A DNA stretch of 64,000 nucleotides from Proteiniclasticum ruminis DSM 24773 (GTDB taxonomy: Bacteria > Bacillota > Clostridia > Clostridiales > Clostridiaceae). The DNA is taken from positions 312,994 through 376,993 of the forward strand of contig NZ_KL370832.1 of NCBI RefSeq assembly GCF_000701905.1. The letters are read 5' to 3'. Within the stretch, counting starts at the first letter, position 1. Every line of letters starts with the position of its first letter. A program made the position numbers and the translations under genes. Positions 46,603 to 56,338 of this stretch are shown here, piece after piece. The notes below the pieces were generated by a model, which was not told where the DNA came from, did not search any database, and worked only from the letters and a program-made list of their open reading frames with translations.

Positions 46603-47687
46603 CAAATCAGCATGAATTAGAAAACACAGAAGCGCTCTTACCTAAAGAGGACTTTCAAAAAAAGATTCTGGACTGGTTCCATGAGCATAAAAGGACCATG
46701 CCCTGGCGGGAAACTCCACTACCTTACTACATCTGGATTTCAGAGATTATGCTCCAGCAGACCCGTGTGGATACGGTGATTCCATATTTTTACAGATTCA
46801 TTGAGAAATATGATACAGTGAAGGCTTTGGCCAATGCCGAAGATGAAACTCTTCTGAAGCTTTGGGAAGGCCTTGGGTACTATAACCGGGTACGGAACCT
46901 TAAAGTCGCTGCAGGAGAAATCATGGAGCGGCATGGGGGAGAAATTCCGGAGAACTATGAAGACCTTTTAAAGCTCAAGGGCATTGGAGAATACACCGCA
47001 GGCGCCATTTCCTCAGAAGCCTTCGGAAAGAAAGAAATCGCCGTGGACGGCAATGTGTACCGGGTCATGGCAAGACTTCTGGGAATCCGGGAGGACCTGA
47101 AAAAACCCTCTGTCATGAAAAAGATCAAAGAAGAAGTCCGTGGGCTTCTACCAGATACTCTGGTGGGGGACTTTAATCAGGGCCTCATAGAGCTGGGCGC
47201 TCTAGTGTGCATTCCCAATGGAAGTCCCAGATGCGGGATCTGTCCCGTGAAAGACTCCTGCACTGCTTATAAGGAGAACCTTCAGGATGAGATTCCGCTG
47301 AAGGTCAAGAAGAAAGAGCGCAGGGAAGAAGAGCGTACGGTGCTCATTTTCCGTCATGAAGGAAGATATGGCATACGAAAAAGGGAGGAAGGAGCCCTCC
47401 TTGCGGGTCTTTATGAGTTTTTTCATGAAGAAGGACACTATGATGCCCATCTTATAGAGGAGTGGGTGGAAAATCTCGGAGGAAAACCTTCTGCCATTTA
47501 TCCTCTGAAAGACAAGAAGTTTCTGTTTACTCATATTCTATGGAAACTCAAGGCTTTTGTGGTGGAACTAGAGGCTCCCTTAGAGGAACTTTTGTTTCTC
47601 ACAAGAGAAGAGATTAGAAGCAGCTACAGCCTGGCCACAGCCTTTCGGGACTATTTCGAAGAACTGGGCGAAAACGAGGTGGAGTGA
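46599..47687 (+). CDS. mutY: A/G-specific adenine glycosylase MutY
   Basis: A 362-residue base excision repair enzyme that removes adenine mispaired with 8-oxoguanine. The catalytic Glu is in SEIMLQQTRV. The helix-hairpin-helix is LKGIGEYTAGAISSEAF with the Asp in VDGNV. The [4Fe-4S] cysteines are in CIPNGSPRCGICPVKDSC. A NUDIX-like C-terminal domain (about residues 230-355) recognises 8-oxoG. It overlaps the HD gene upstream. Confidence 0.95.
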   Translation: MTNQHELENTEALLPKEDFQKKILDWFHEHKRTMPWRETPLPYYIWISEIMLQQTRVDTVIPYFYRFIEKYDTVKALANAEDETLLKLWEGLGYYNRVRNLKVAAGEIMERHGGEIPENYEDLLKLKGIGEYTAGAISSEAFGKKEIAVDGNVYRVMARLLGIREDLKKPSVMKKIKEEVRGLLPDTLVGDFNQGLIELGALVCIPNGSPRCGICPVKDSCTAYKENLQDEIPLKVKKKERREEERTVLIFRHEGRYGIRKREEGALLAGLYEFFHEEGHYDAHLIEEWVENLGGKPSAIYPLKDKKFLFTHILWKLKAFVVELEAPLEELLFLTREEIRSSYSLATAFRDYFEELGENEVE

Positions 47688-47837
47688 GAAGAGAGGGGAG
47701 ACCTCTCTTTCTGACTTTGTGAAAAAAATCTGCAATAATGAGGTACCTTTTGTGAATAGAGTTCCAAGGATTGAAAAAGAATGTTAAAATGTAAAGGTAA
47801 ACATGACATAATTTTATAAATATAGAGGGGGAGACAT

Positions 47838-49628
47838 ATGGAGACAACAAGAAAAGTAATGACCGGTAATGAAGCTGCCGCCAGAGGGTTCTACGAAGCA
47901 GGAGGACTTCTTGCATCCAGCTACCCAGGTTCACCCACCGTTGAGCTGTTAGAAGCAGTGAAAGAATACAAAGAAATCTATGCAGAGTTCAGTGTCAATG
48001 AAAAAGTGGCGCTGGAGGTAGCCATCGGCAGCTCTTTTTATGGTGCCCGTTCCATGGTATCCATGAAGCATGTAGGTGTCAATGTGGCCATGGATCCACT
48101 GATGACCTTCACTCAGACACCCACTCAAGGAGGCTTTGTCCTGGTGACGGGAGATGATCCTGGCATGGCCAGCTCTCAAAATGAGCAGGACAACAGGATC
48201 ATCGGAAAGTTCGCCAACATGGGCATTCTTTATCCCGGAAGCAGCCAGGAGGTGAAAGACTCTGTGAAGTGGGGACTGACCCTGTCAGAGCAGTTTGAAA
48301 TGCCCTTCATGGTGGATGTGACTTCCCGGGTCTGCCACGGACGTGGCATTGTGACCTTAGGAGAGCGTGAAGAGCATAAACCAAAAGGATTCACGCCAGA
48401 CAACAATAAGTTCACCATGCTGCCGCCCATCACCCATGCCAGGCAGTATGCCATGAAGGAAAGGCTGGAGGCTCTGGCGGAGTATGCCTATGATGCCCCC
48501 ATGAACCTCTACCATGAGGTGGAAGGCTCCAAAGTGCTTCTCGTAGCCACAGGTCTTGTCTATGAGAACTTAAGAGAGCTTCAGGTGCCCTACAGCATCT
48601 ACAGACCAGGTCTTGTGTATCCCTTAAGTGCGCGCAGACTGAAAGAGCTCCGGGAAAAGTATGACCGGATCATCGTCATTGAAGAGATGATGCCATTTAT
48701 AGAAAATGAGCTGAAGCTCATGGGCATCCACTGCGAAGGAAAAGAATGGTTCTCCTTCACCGGAGAGCAGAACTCCGAAGAAATCGAAGAAGGACTTCTA
48801 AAAGCAGGCCTTCTCACAAAGAAAAGATTCCTGTCTTTTGACAAAGACCCTGTGGTCGTAAGACCGCCCATGTTCTGCTCCGGCTGTCCTCATCGGCCTG
48901 TCTTTGACATCCTGAAGAAGATGAAAGTCACGGTCATGGGAGACATCGGATGCTACTCTATGTCTGTTCTTCCGGCCTTTGAAGCCTCCCACAGCATGAT
49001 CAGCATGGGTGCCACTGTAGGTATTACAAAAGGCATGAATAAAATCATGAGAATGGAAGGCAGCGAGAAGCCCCTTGTGTCCGTCATTGGAGATGGAACC
49101 TTCTTCCACTCGGGCATGACCGGCTTTGCCAATCTTCTCCACCAGCTGGATGAGAAGGACAATATGACCTTCATTGTGCTGGAAAACGGCACCACAGCCA
49201 TGACTGGCGGCCAGCAGAACGGGTCCAGCGGAAAATACGACGTCAATGATGACATGCATATGGACATCAAAGCCATTCTGAATACCATGGGCATTGACAA
49301 TGTGCAGTATGTGGACCAGTTTGACTACAAGCTCTTCCGGGATACGCTGAAAGAGGAAGTGAAGAAAAAAGGCATTTCTGTCATCATCGCCACCAGACCC
49401 TGCGCTCTGAAATTCAAAATCAAGGAGCCCCATTACTATGTGGATCCCAACATCTGCATCGGCTGCAGAAGCTGCGTAAAAACCAACTGTCCGCCCATCC
49501 GCATGAAGGAATATAAGGGGATTGAAGGCCTCAAGTCCTTCATTGACCCTGAGATGTGTGTAGGATGCAGCGTATGCTCCCAGGTGTGCCCTGTGGGCGC
49601 CATCAAACCATCCAGGAAGGAGGCATAA
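47838..49628 (+). CDS. iorA: Indolepyruvate:ferredoxin oxidoreductase, alpha subunit
   Basis: A 596-residue TPP- and iron-sulfur-dependent subunit that oxidatively decarboxylates aryl 2-oxo acids from aromatic amino acids to acyl-CoA while reducing ferredoxin. The N-terminal PP-domain ends with SYPGSPTVELLEAV and SMKHVGVNVA. The TPP-binding part has GDIGCYSM and VIGDGTFFHSGMTG. Two C-terminal ferredoxin motifs are CIGCRSC...CPP and CVGCSVCSQVCP. GGGGGAGA precedes the ATG. A cre-like sequence (TGTAAAGGTAAACA, 47790-47803) lies in its upstream region. iorB follows after three bases. Confidence 0.96.
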   Translation: METTRKVMTGNEAAARGFYEAGGLLASSYPGSPTVELLEAVKEYKEIYAEFSVNEKVALEVAIGSSFYGARSMVSMKHVGVNVAMDPLMTFTQTPTQGGFVLVTGDDPGMASSQNEQDNRIIGKFANMGILYPGSSQEVKDSVKWGLTLSEQFEMPFMVDVTSRVCHGRGIVTLGEREEHKPKGFTPDNNKFTMLPPITHARQYAMKERLEALAEYAYDAPMNLYHEVEGSKVLLVATGLVYENLRELQVPYSIYRPGLVYPLSARRLKELREKYDRIIVIEEMMPFIENELKLMGIHCEGKEWFSFTGEQNSEEIEEGLLKAGLLTKKRFLSFDKDPVVVRPPMFCSGCPHRPVFDILKKMKVTVMGDIGCYSMSVLPAFEASHSMISMGATVGITKGMNKIMRMEGSEKPLVSVIGDGTFFHSGMTGFANLLHQLDEKDNMTFIVLENGTTAMTGGQQNGSSGKYDVNDDMHMDIKAILNTMGIDNVQYVDQFDYKLFRDTLKEEVKKKGISVIIATRPCALKFKIKEPHYYVDPNICIGCRSCVKTNCPPIRMKEYKGIEGLKSFIDPEMCVGCSVCSQVCPVGAIKPSRKEA

Positions 49629-49631
49629 TTT

Positions 49632-50207
49632 ATGGAGAACATCAGTATCATCATTGCAGGCGTGGGAGGACAGGGACTGGTCCTTGCAACGAGAATTCTC
49701 TCCGAAGCGGCTTTTTCCCAGGGTCTTGATGTGAAGACCAACGACGTGGTGGGTCTCTCCCAAAGAGGCGGCACCGTCTGGGGCAGTGTCAAGATGGGGG
49801 AGAAAATCTATTCTCCCAACATCCTGCCCAAGGAAGCGGATATCATTCTAGGCATGGAGCCTCTGGAAGCGCTTCGCTGGAGCCACATCTTAAAAGATGG
49901 CGGAAAGATCATCCTGAACACCAATAGAGTCTACCCAACCCCCGTGCTTCTGGAAAAGGAACCCTACCCGGAGGAAGCCATAGAAGGACTCAAGGAGAAG
50001 TTTGAAGTCATTGAGATCGATGCCCAGAAAGAAGCAGAGGCTTCCGGAAACATTAAAGCCGCCAACACCATCCTCCTGGGCTTGGTTTCTAAATATCTGC
50101 CCATCGAGGATCAGGTCTTTGAAGAAGTGCTGAAAGCCCACGTTCCGCCAAAAGCTGTGGAGGAGAACCTCACAGCCTTTTATAGGGGGAAACGCTATGG
50201 CAGCTGA
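49632..50207 (+). CDS. iorB: Indolepyruvate:ferredoxin oxidoreductase, beta subunit
   Basis: A 191-residue gamma-domain subunit with GVGGQGLVLATRIL and NDVVGLSQRGGTVWG, the usual opening of IorB/PorC-type chains. It pairs with IorA to form the active oxidoreductase. It starts four bases after the iorA stop with AAGGAGG inside iorA's end. Its last 11 bases overlap the thpR start. Confidence 0.95.
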   Translation: MENISIIIAGVGGQGLVLATRILSEAAFSQGLDVKTNDVVGLSQRGGTVWGSVKMGEKIYSPNILPKEADIILGMEPLEALRWSHILKDGGKIILNTNRVYPTPVLLEKEPYPEEAIEGLKEKFEVIEIDAQKEAEASGNIKAANTILLGLVSKYLPIEDQVFEEVLKAHVPPKAVEENLTAFYRGKRYGS

Positions 50208-50778
50208 GAAGAGAGTATTTATTGCCATGGAGCTCAACAGTGTGCATCGGGAGAATCTGAAGGAATCCCAGAGAAGGTTGGCCAAGGATCTTGAAAAGGG
50301 GTATATTGTACCCGAAGAGAATTTCCATATGACCCTGGCATTTCTTGGGGAGCAAAGTGCCGAAGCCATGCACCGCATTCTTGATGCCATGCTGGAAGTG
50401 GCCCTTCAAACACCAATTTTTCTCACCTATATGGGAAATCTTGGAGAATTCACCTTTCCCAAGGGGGCTACCTACTTCATGGGCATCAGGAGCACAAAAG
50501 AGCTTCTTTCGTTAGAGGAATCTCTAAAGGATGCCCTTGGAAGAAGAGGCTTTCCCATTGAGGAGCGTCCCTTCCATCCCCACATCACCCTAGTGAAAAA
50601 AGGAAAACTTCTGCCGCAGTCTGAAGGTTTAGAAGCCATGAACGAGAAGATCCATATGCCGAAACTGCCCATCCTTGTCGATAAGCTTATTTTATTTGAG
50701 TCCATTCAAGATGGAGAAGGCACCCGGTATGAGTCTCTTCATGTGGAGCCCCTGGTGGCAAAGCGCCAGGAAGTCTAG
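50197..50778 (+). CDS. thpR: RNA 2',3'-cyclic phosphodiesterase
   Basis: A 193-residue 2H phosphoesterase. The two HxT motifs are HMTLAFLGE (about residue 47) and HPHITLVKKG (about 126). The family opens 2',3'-cyclic phosphates and ligates half-tRNAs in vitro. It overlaps iorB by 11 bases, a common but functionally unexplained arrangement. After its stop comes a 13-bp hairpin without a T run (50809-50840). Confidence 0.9.
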   Translation: MAAEKRVFIAMELNSVHRENLKESQRRLAKDLEKGYIVPEENFHMTLAFLGEQSAEAMHRILDAMLEVALQTPIFLTYMGNLGEFTFPKGATYFMGIRSTKELLSLEESLKDALGRRGFPIEERPFHPHITLVKKGKLLPQSEGLEAMNEKIHMPKLPILVDKLILFESIQDGEGTRYESLHVEPLVAKRQEV

Positions 50779-50808
50779 AAAGACAACGTAAAACATGATA
50801 AAATAGTG

Positions 50809-50840
50809 AAGCTCCCCTTCAAAAAACTGAAGGGGAGCTT
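50809..50840 (+). other. Perfect 13-bp hairpin without T run
   Basis: AAGCTCCCCTTCA (50809-50821) pairs with TGAAGGGGAGCTT (50828-50840). On the + strand an A run follows, so it is not a standard intrinsic terminator. It may protect the mRNA end. Confidence 0.6.
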
Positions 50841-50911
50841 TCAAAAAAAAGAAGAACATCATCGATGAGATTGATAGCACCATGGGATCCATGGGGCAGG
50901 GAGGATCGTAG

Positions 50912-52255
50912 TTGAAGAAAAATAGCATCACAATGAGAGTAGTGTCACTGCTGGCTGTACTGGTTCTTTTCACAGGCTGTCAGCTGAAAGAGAAGGAGGT
51001 CCATGGAGAATCTTCGAGAAAAGAAGGAGAGGTCTCTATTTTTGTCATTTCTGATCCGCATCTTTTATCCTCCCGGATCAATGACAAGGGAAAGGCCTTT
51101 GAAAGGTACAGCGTCGGAGGAGATGGGAAGAATCTGCCGTACATCGAAGAAATCTTCTCTGTTTTCATGAAAGAAGTACAGGAGAAAAAACCGGACTATC
51201 TCCTCGTCAGCGGAGACTTGACCAATAATGGAGAACGGGCCAGCCATGAAGATCTTGCAGCATACTTCAAGAGTCTTGAAGAGCAGGGTACAGAGGTGCT
51301 GGTGACACCGGGAAACCATGATCTTCAAAACCCTCACGCCAGAGGTTTTCTAGGGGACAAGCAGATGAAAGTGGATACGGTGACATCAGAGGAGTTTACA
51401 GCGCTTTATAAGGATTTTGGATTTCAAGATGCCCTGTACCGGGATGAAGCTTCTTTGAGCTACGTGTATGAGGCATCCGAGGATCTTTGGATCCTCATGA
51501 TGGACACCAACAGATACAGTGAGAATGTAAAGCTTGGCTACCCCCAGGCAGGGGGAATTTTGAGTCTTTCCTCCTTCCAGTTCATGAGACAGGTGCTGAA
51601 GGAGGCCAAGGAAAAGGGCATTGAAGTCATTTCCGCCTCTCATCACAACAGCATCATCCATGCGCAGAACGCTGTGGAAGACTATGTCCTGGACAACAGC
51701 GAGGAGTATGTGAACATTCTGAAGGCTGGTGGGGTGAAGCTGAACCTCACAGGCCACATCCACATCCAGGACATCCAGAAGGATCCTCACGGCAGCCAGT
51801 ACTTCGAAATTGCTTCTGGTGCTCTTTCTGTCTATCCCCACAAATATGGGCAGCTTCTTTTTGGTAAAGAAGAGGGCATCCGATACGAATCGGTGAAAGT
51901 GCCCTTAGATACCGTCATGACAGGAAGCCGTCTGAGTGAGTTTGAAAGCCTGGATGCCCAGTCCAAAGCTTTCTTTGCAGCAAACAGCTCTTCGAGAATC
52001 TACCACAGGCTGATCACAGAGGAAGGGGAAACAGAAGAGGATGCAAAGGTTATGGCAGAAGCCGTGGGAGAGCTCAATGCACTGTATTTTGGTGGAGATG
52101 AAGACCAGTTTTCCGAAAAGCTTTTACAGCACCCTGGGGTGCAGCTGCTCCTTCTTCGTGAAAACACCAGAACATCCCAGTATGTCACAAGGATGCTCAC
52201 AGAGGAAGGTCCCGATGACAACAGACTTTTCATTCCACGGGCGGCTGAAGATTAA
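50912..52255 (+). CDS. Lipoprotein metallophosphoesterase
   Basis: A 447-residue calcineurin-like phosphoesterase anchored outside the membrane. The lipobox is LFTGC near residue 23. Metal motifs are SDPHLL, SGDLTNNGE, TPGNHD, ASHHNS and LTGHIHIQ, in that order. The C-terminal 120 residues form an unrecognised helical domain. It starts at TTG 50912, seven bases from GGGAGG; the next ATG (50933) would leave part of the signal basic region out. The substrate is unknown. The gap after it holds the lysine riboswitch. Confidence 0.85.
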   Translation: MKKNSITMRVVSLLAVLVLFTGCQLKEKEVHGESSRKEGEVSIFVISDPHLLSSRINDKGKAFERYSVGGDGKNLPYIEEIFSVFMKEVQEKKPDYLLVSGDLTNNGERASHEDLAAYFKSLEEQGTEVLVTPGNHDLQNPHARGFLGDKQMKVDTVTSEEFTALYKDFGFQDALYRDEASLSYVYEASEDLWILMMDTNRYSENVKLGYPQAGGILSLSSFQFMRQVLKEAKEKGIEVISASHHNSIIHAQNAVEDYVLDNSEEYVNILKAGGVKLNLTGHIHIQDIQKDPHGSQYFEIASGALSVYPHKYGQLLFGKEEGIRYESVKVPLDTVMTGSRLSEFESLDAQSKAFFAANSSSRIYHRLITEEGETEEDAKVMAEAVGELNALYFGGDEDQFSEKLLQHPGVQLLLLRENTRTSQYVTRMLTEEGPDDNRLFIPRAAED

Positions 52256-52346
52256 CAGATTGGAAATGATTTTTCCTGTGGGATGGTTTTCATGTTCAGA
52301 GATTCTGGTAAATAACTAAGAGATTCATGAAATTGTCTTTTTTAGG

Positions 52347-52375
52347 TTGACAGAAAATGACCTGTGTCTTACTAT
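52347..52375 (+). promoter_or_regulatory. Promoter of the lysine riboswitch transcript
   Basis: TTGACA (52347-52352), a 17-base spacer and TACTAT (52370-52375). Confidence 0.75.
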
Positions 52376-52410
52376 AGACCTAACAATTGAATAGTGACCT
52401 CATCTTTTTC

Positions 52411-52592
52411 AGGTGAGGTAGAGGCGCGGTGTTTATGAGACTGTAGAGGAGCTGAGGAAGCGATGATTCTACGGGGGAGGAAAAACCGCCGAAGTGTGGA
52501 ATGCCCTCAGCTTTCCATGCTGGGACTGCAGCAAACAGCTGCTGGACTGTCCATAGGCCAATACCCAAGGCCCTATGGTTGAGCTATCTTAT
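52411..52592 (+). ncRNA. Lysine riboswitch (L-box) aptamer
   Basis: Conserved L-box pieces appear in order: GGTAGAGGCGCG, GGGGGAGG, CCGCCGAAG, a GCTGGGACTG and CAGCTGCTGGACTGT pair, then GGTTGAGCTATC closing the P1 helix (GGTAG 52417-52421 with CTATC 52584-52588). It is followed at 52629-52658 by an intrinsic terminator, so lysine should cause premature termination and reduce the ABC importer genes downstream. The gap 52256-52712 holds only this leader. Confidence 0.93.
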
Positions 52593-52628
52593 CAAGGGAA
52601 AGAAAGGGGAAAGTAGGATTGTATGTAC

Positions 52629-52658
52629 AATGCCTGAGTTCGTCTCAGGCATTTTTTA
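52629..52658 (+). terminator. Terminator of the lysine riboswitch expression platform
   Basis: AATGCCTGAG (52629-52638) pairs with CTCAGGCATT (52644-52653), followed by six T. Confidence 0.9.
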
Positions 52659-52712
52659 TTTTATAAAAATTTATAAAAATCAACAAATAGAAAGAAAAAG
52701 GAGAAATTTATC

Positions 52713-53531
52713 ATGAAGAAGATTGTATTAGGATTACTCATCAGCGCTGTGACAGTACTTGCAGGGTGCGGAACCAAAATAGATGCCCAGAATGACGGAG
52801 TATTTAAGGTAGGAATGGAAGCAGGATATGCTCCATTTAACTGGACCCAGAGCAGCAACGCCAATGGTGCTGTCGCCATTGATGGTGGACAGGAATTTGC
52901 AGCAGGATATGACGTGGAGATTGCAAAGAGAATTGCCGAAGGTCTTGGCCAGGAACTGGTCATTGTGAAGATTGAATGGGATGGGCTCATTCCAGCCGTG
53001 AAGTCTGGCACCATCGATGCCATCATCGCTGGTATGTCGCCCACAGACAAGAGAAGAGAATCCATCGATTTCTCCGACAATTACTACATGTCTGATCTGG
53101 TGCTGGTGGTGAAGAAGGGCGGCGCATTTGAAAATGCAAAGAACCTTTCTGACTTCAGCGGCGCAAAGGTTACAGCTCAGCTGAACACCTTCCACTATGA
53201 TGTCATCGATCAGATCCCATCCGTGGAGAAGCAGACAGCCATGGAAAACTTCGCTTCCATCAGAGTGGCTTTGGAGTCCGGTGTTATTGATGCTTATGTG
53301 ACAGAAAGACCAGAAGCGGTGAGCGCTTCTGCCGCCAATGAGAACTTTACCTTTGTGGAACTGGAAGACGGATTTGAAACTTCTCCAGACGACACCGCCA
53401 TCGCAGTTGGTATTAAGAAAGGAAATGAAGCGTTTCTAGCAGAAATCAATGAAATTCTCTCTGGCCTCTCTCTCGAAGAGCAGCAGAGTATCATGGATGA
53501 AGCGATTCTTTCCCAGCCATCCCAAAACTAG
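52713..53531 (+). CDS. Lysine ABC transporter substrate-binding lipoprotein
   Basis: A 272-residue family 3 solute-binding lipoprotein (lipobox VLAGC). Motifs FKVGMEAGYAPFNW and GYDVEIAKRIAEGLG open the binding domain, and IIAGMSPTDKRRESIDFSD follows. The lysine riboswitch immediately upstream makes L-lysine (possibly with arginine or ornithine) the probable ligand. Without it I would say only polar amino acid. It is the first gene of a three-gene importer operon. The ribosome binding site is AAAAGGAGAA. Confidence 0.9.
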   Translation: MKKIVLGLLISAVTVLAGCGTKIDAQNDGVFKVGMEAGYAPFNWTQSSNANGAVAIDGGQEFAAGYDVEIAKRIAEGLGQELVIVKIEWDGLIPAVKSGTIDAIIAGMSPTDKRRESIDFSDNYYMSDLVLVVKKGGAFENAKNLSDFSGAKVTAQLNTFHYDVIDQIPSVEKQTAMENFASIRVALESGVIDAYVTERPEAVSASAANENFTFVELEDGFETSPDDTAIAVGIKKGNEAFLAEINEILSGLSLEEQQSIMDEAILSQPSQN

Positions 53532-53593
53532 TGATTTAGAACTTCTCGCTCCAAGAGCTCAGTTCCTGGAGCGGATTTTCATGAGGAGGACCC

Positions 53594-54367
53594 ATGTTCA
53601 TCGAAACCTTATATAATATCTTTATCAGTAACTGGCCCATGTTTTTAAGAGGCGCCCTGGTGACCCTTGAAATTTCCATCATCAGTACCATCCTGGGTAC
53701 ACTGTTTGGACTGTTCATCGGGATCATCAGAACCATTCCTCAGCCTGAAAAAGGAATGAAGCGAGGCTTTCTGAAGTTCATCAACTGGATTCTTTCCGTA
53801 TATATTGAAGTATTCAGAGGAACTCCAATGATCGTTCAGGCCATGGTCATCTATTTCGGCGTGGCCCAGACCTTTGCCATTGATATGAATAAAATCTTTG
53901 CGGCGATACTCATCGTCACCATCAATACGGGTGCCTATATGTCAGAAATTGTTCGAGGTGGCATTCTCTCCATCGACAAGGGACAGTACGAGGCAGCCCA
54001 GTCCATCGGTATGAGCCATTTCCAGACCATGATGAGCGTGGTGCTTCCTCAGGTAATCAGAAACATCCTGCCCGCCACCGGCAATGAATTTGTCATCAAT
54101 ATCAAAGACACCTCGGTGCTCAATGTCATCTCGGTCAGCGAGCTGTTCTTTGCCACCAAGTCTGTGGCAGGGGTAAACTTTATGTATATGGAGACCTATC
54201 TTGTCACGGCAATGATTTATCTGGTGCTTACCTTCACCATCACCCGTATTTTAAGGCTTGTGGAGAAGAAAATGGATGGACCTGAAAACTACAACCTCAC
54301 CGGCAATCAGATGCAGGTGCTGAAACCTGAAGATCAGGTAAGACTGCAGGCGAAAGGAGGAAAGTAA
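53594..54367 (+). CDS. Lysine ABC transporter permease
   Basis: A 257-residue amino-acid ABC permease (HisMQ type) with about five helices and the EAA loop [14 protein letters not shown]...LPQ, which contacts the ATPase. It should form a homodimer, since only one permease gene is present. ATGAGGAGG precedes the ATG. The ATPase starts one base after its stop. Confidence 0.92.
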   Translation: MFIETLYNIFISNWPMFLRGALVTLEISIISTILGTLFGLFIGIIRTIPQPEKGMKRGFLKFINWILSVYIEVFRGTPMIVQAMVIYFGVAQTFAIDMNKIFAAILIVTINTGAYMSEIVRGGILSIDKGQYEAAQSIGMSHFQTMMSVVLPQVIRNILPATGNEFVINIKDTSVLNVISVSELFFATKSVAGVNFMYMETYLVTAMIYLVLTFTITRILRLVEKKMDGPENYNLTGNQMQVLKPEDQVRLQAKGGK

Positions 54368-54368
54368 C

Positions 54369-55118
54369 ATGGAAGCAAAAGAAACGATACTTGAAATCAA
54401 AGGACTGAAAAAGTCTTTCGGAGAGCGTGAGATTCTGAAAGACATCAACGTTTCTGTGAAGGAAGGTGAAGTCATCTCCATCATCGGATCCTCAGGATCT
54501 GGTAAATCTACTTTCCTCCGGTGCATTAATCTCTTGGAGACGCCTTCCGCAGGGGAGATTCTTTACCGCGGTAAGAACATTCTTGGAGACGATCAGGATA
54601 TCAACGCCTACCGCACAAAGCTTGGTATGGTGTTCCAGCAGTTCAACCTCTTTGAGAACCATAATGTGCTCTCCAACTGTATGGTGGGGCAGATCAAAGT
54701 GCTGAAAAGATCCAAAGAAGAAGCAGAGGCGGTGGCCTTAAAGTATCTGAAGGTGGTGGGCATGGACCAATATGTCCATGCAAAGCCCAAGCAGCTTTCT
54801 GGTGGACAGAAGCAAAGAGTGGCCATTGCAAGAGCCCTTTCCATGGAACCGGATGTGCTTCTTTTTGATGAACCTACCTCGGCCCTTGATCCAGAGATGG
54901 TGGGAGAGGTGCTGAAGGTCATGAAAGAGCTGGCAGAAGCAGGACTTACCATGATGGTGGTGACCCATGAGATGGCCTTTGCAAGAGACGTGTCTGACCG
55001 TGTGATCTTCATGGATGAGGGGGTCATCGCAGAAGAGGGAGATCCTCAGGTGATTTTCAATGATCCTAAGGAAGACAGAACCAGAGCCTTCCTGCAAAGA
55101 ACTCTCAGTGAAAACTAA
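54369..55118 (+). CDS. Lysine ABC transporter ATPase
   Basis: A 249-residue ABC ATPase with Walker [11 protein letters not shown]-loop MVFQQFNLF, signature [15 protein letters not shown], Walker [13 protein letters not shown] and switch His in VVTHEM. It belongs to the GlnQ/HisP polar-amino-acid group and powers the importer encoded by the two preceding genes. AAAGGAGG precedes the ATG. Confidence 0.93.
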   Translation: MEAKETILEIKGLKKSFGEREILKDINVSVKEGEVISIIGSSGSGKSTFLRCINLLETPSAGEILYRGKNILGDDQDINAYRTKLGMVFQQFNLFENHNVLSNCMVGQIKVLKRSKEEAEAVALKYLKVVGMDQYVHAKPKQLSGGQKQRVAIARALSMEPDVLLFDEPTSALDPEMVGEVLKVMKELAEAGLTMMVVTHEMAFARDVSDRVIFMDEGVIAEEGDPQVIFNDPKEDRTRAFLQRTLSEN

Positions 55119-55135
55119 AGAAGTATAAAAAGATC

Positions 55136-55178
55136 AGAGCCCAGTGGTTGATACGTTTCATCCACCAGGCTCTTTTTC
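55136..55178 (+). terminator. Terminator of the lysine transporter operon
   Basis: AGAGCC (55136-55141) pairs with GGCTCT (55168-55173), with imperfect inner pairing and a T run. Confidence 0.8.
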
Positions 55179-55266
55179 GTTTACAGAATATTTACTTCAG
55201 TTTGTCCTGGTTTGTAAAGGTTTATGTTACGCTTACTGTATGTGACAGAAAGTGAGGTGCACAACT

Positions 55267-56277
55267 ATGAGAGTTCTGGTGCTGAGTGATAAAATAACTG
55301 GTTCCAGTCAGAAGAGAGAAGACGAACTGTTCCACGATCAGTTCATGGACGAATCCGTTCTGTTTGTGGTGGAAGAGCTGAAAAAGCGCCATGAGGTATC
55401 CTATCTGGAAGCGGATCTTCATTTGAAGGAGAAGCTGAAAGAAGAAAGACCGGATCTGGTGTTCAACTTAGTGAATGGGACAGCTTTGCCTGGAGGAATC
55501 TCTTATGTGCCCAATGCTTTAGATGAACTTGGTATTCCTTATACCGGTTCTTCTGGAGCAGCTCATGGGAAGGCCTATGACAAAGGACTCACCATGAAAG
55601 TGCTGGGAAGTATGGGGGTTCTGGTGCCAAGATTCATGGAGATTACAAATCTTGAGGATCTGTCTGCCTTTCATCTGCCCTATCCTGTTCTGATTAAACC
55701 CAAAGATGGCGGATACAGCCGGGGCATCTTTAACGAAAATCTTGTGTTTACTCTGGAAGAGTTAAAAGCTCAGGTGGAACTTCTCCTTCGGGAAAAATAC
55801 ACCCCCCTTTTACTCTCAGAGTATATTGAAGGGAGAGAATTTACCCTGGGCGTTCTAGGAAACGGAGAGCATCTAGAGGTTCTGCCTCCCATGGAGGTGT
55901 CCTTCAAGAACCTCCCGGAAGACCTTCATCCATTCTACAGTTTTGAGGCTAAAGTAACTTTTGAAGACCATATAGAAAATAAAGTGCCTGCAAAGATTTC
56001 TGAGAGTCTACTTGAGAAGCTCCAGGTGTCCGCCCGTCATATCTATAGGACCTTAGGACTGTCAGATTATGCCAGACTTGATTTTCGGGTGAGAGGGGAG
56101 AAAGTCTATCTTTTGGAAGCAAACTCCCTGCCAGGACTTCATAAAACCCACAGTGATCTGGTGAAGATGATGGAAGCCACGGGCAGAACCTATGAGGATC
56201 TCGTCTGCAGCATCCTGGAATTTGCCATGGAAAAGCACCAAATCGGAGTGGCAAATCGGCTCATCAGCGGCAAATAA
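55267..56277 (+). CDS. D-alanine-D-alanine ligase-like ATP-grasp enzyme
   Basis: A 336-residue ATP-grasp protein. The N-terminal part has DLVFNLVNG. The central part has GSSGAAHGKAYDKGLTMKVL and PVLIKPKDGGYSRGI. EGREFTLGVLGNG and the C-terminal LLEANSLPGL (metal and ATP ligands) follow, as in Ddl. The family joins D-Ala or related carboxylates to an amine. Since Ddl itself is usually elsewhere, it could be a paralog of different specificity. GTGAGGTG lies before ATG 55267; the frame runs upstream without a site. Confidence 0.82.
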   Translation: MRVLVLSDKITGSSQKREDELFHDQFMDESVLFVVEELKKRHEVSYLEADLHLKEKLKEERPDLVFNLVNGTALPGGISYVPNALDELGIPYTGSSGAAHGKAYDKGLTMKVLGSMGVLVPRFMEITNLEDLSAFHLPYPVLIKPKDGGYSRGIFNENLVFTLEELKAQVELLLREKYTPLLLSEYIEGREFTLGVLGNGEHLEVLPPMEVSFKNLPEDLHPFYSFEAKVTFEDHIENKVPAKISESLLEKLQVSARHIYRTLGLSDYARLDFRVRGEKVYLLEANSLPGLHKTHSDLVKMMEATGRTYEDLVCSILEFAMEKHQIGVANRLISGK

Positions 56278-56290
56278 AGAAGCAGAAGAA

Positions 56291-56330
56291 AAATAGAGCA
56301 GCTCATTGTAAGAGGCTGCTCTATTTTTTC
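56291..56330. terminator. Bidirectional terminator
   Basis: AAATAGAGCAGC (56291-56302) pairs with GCTGCTCTATTT (56315-56326), with T/A runs on both sides. Confidence 0.88.
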
Positions 56331-56338
56331 ATTCTACT

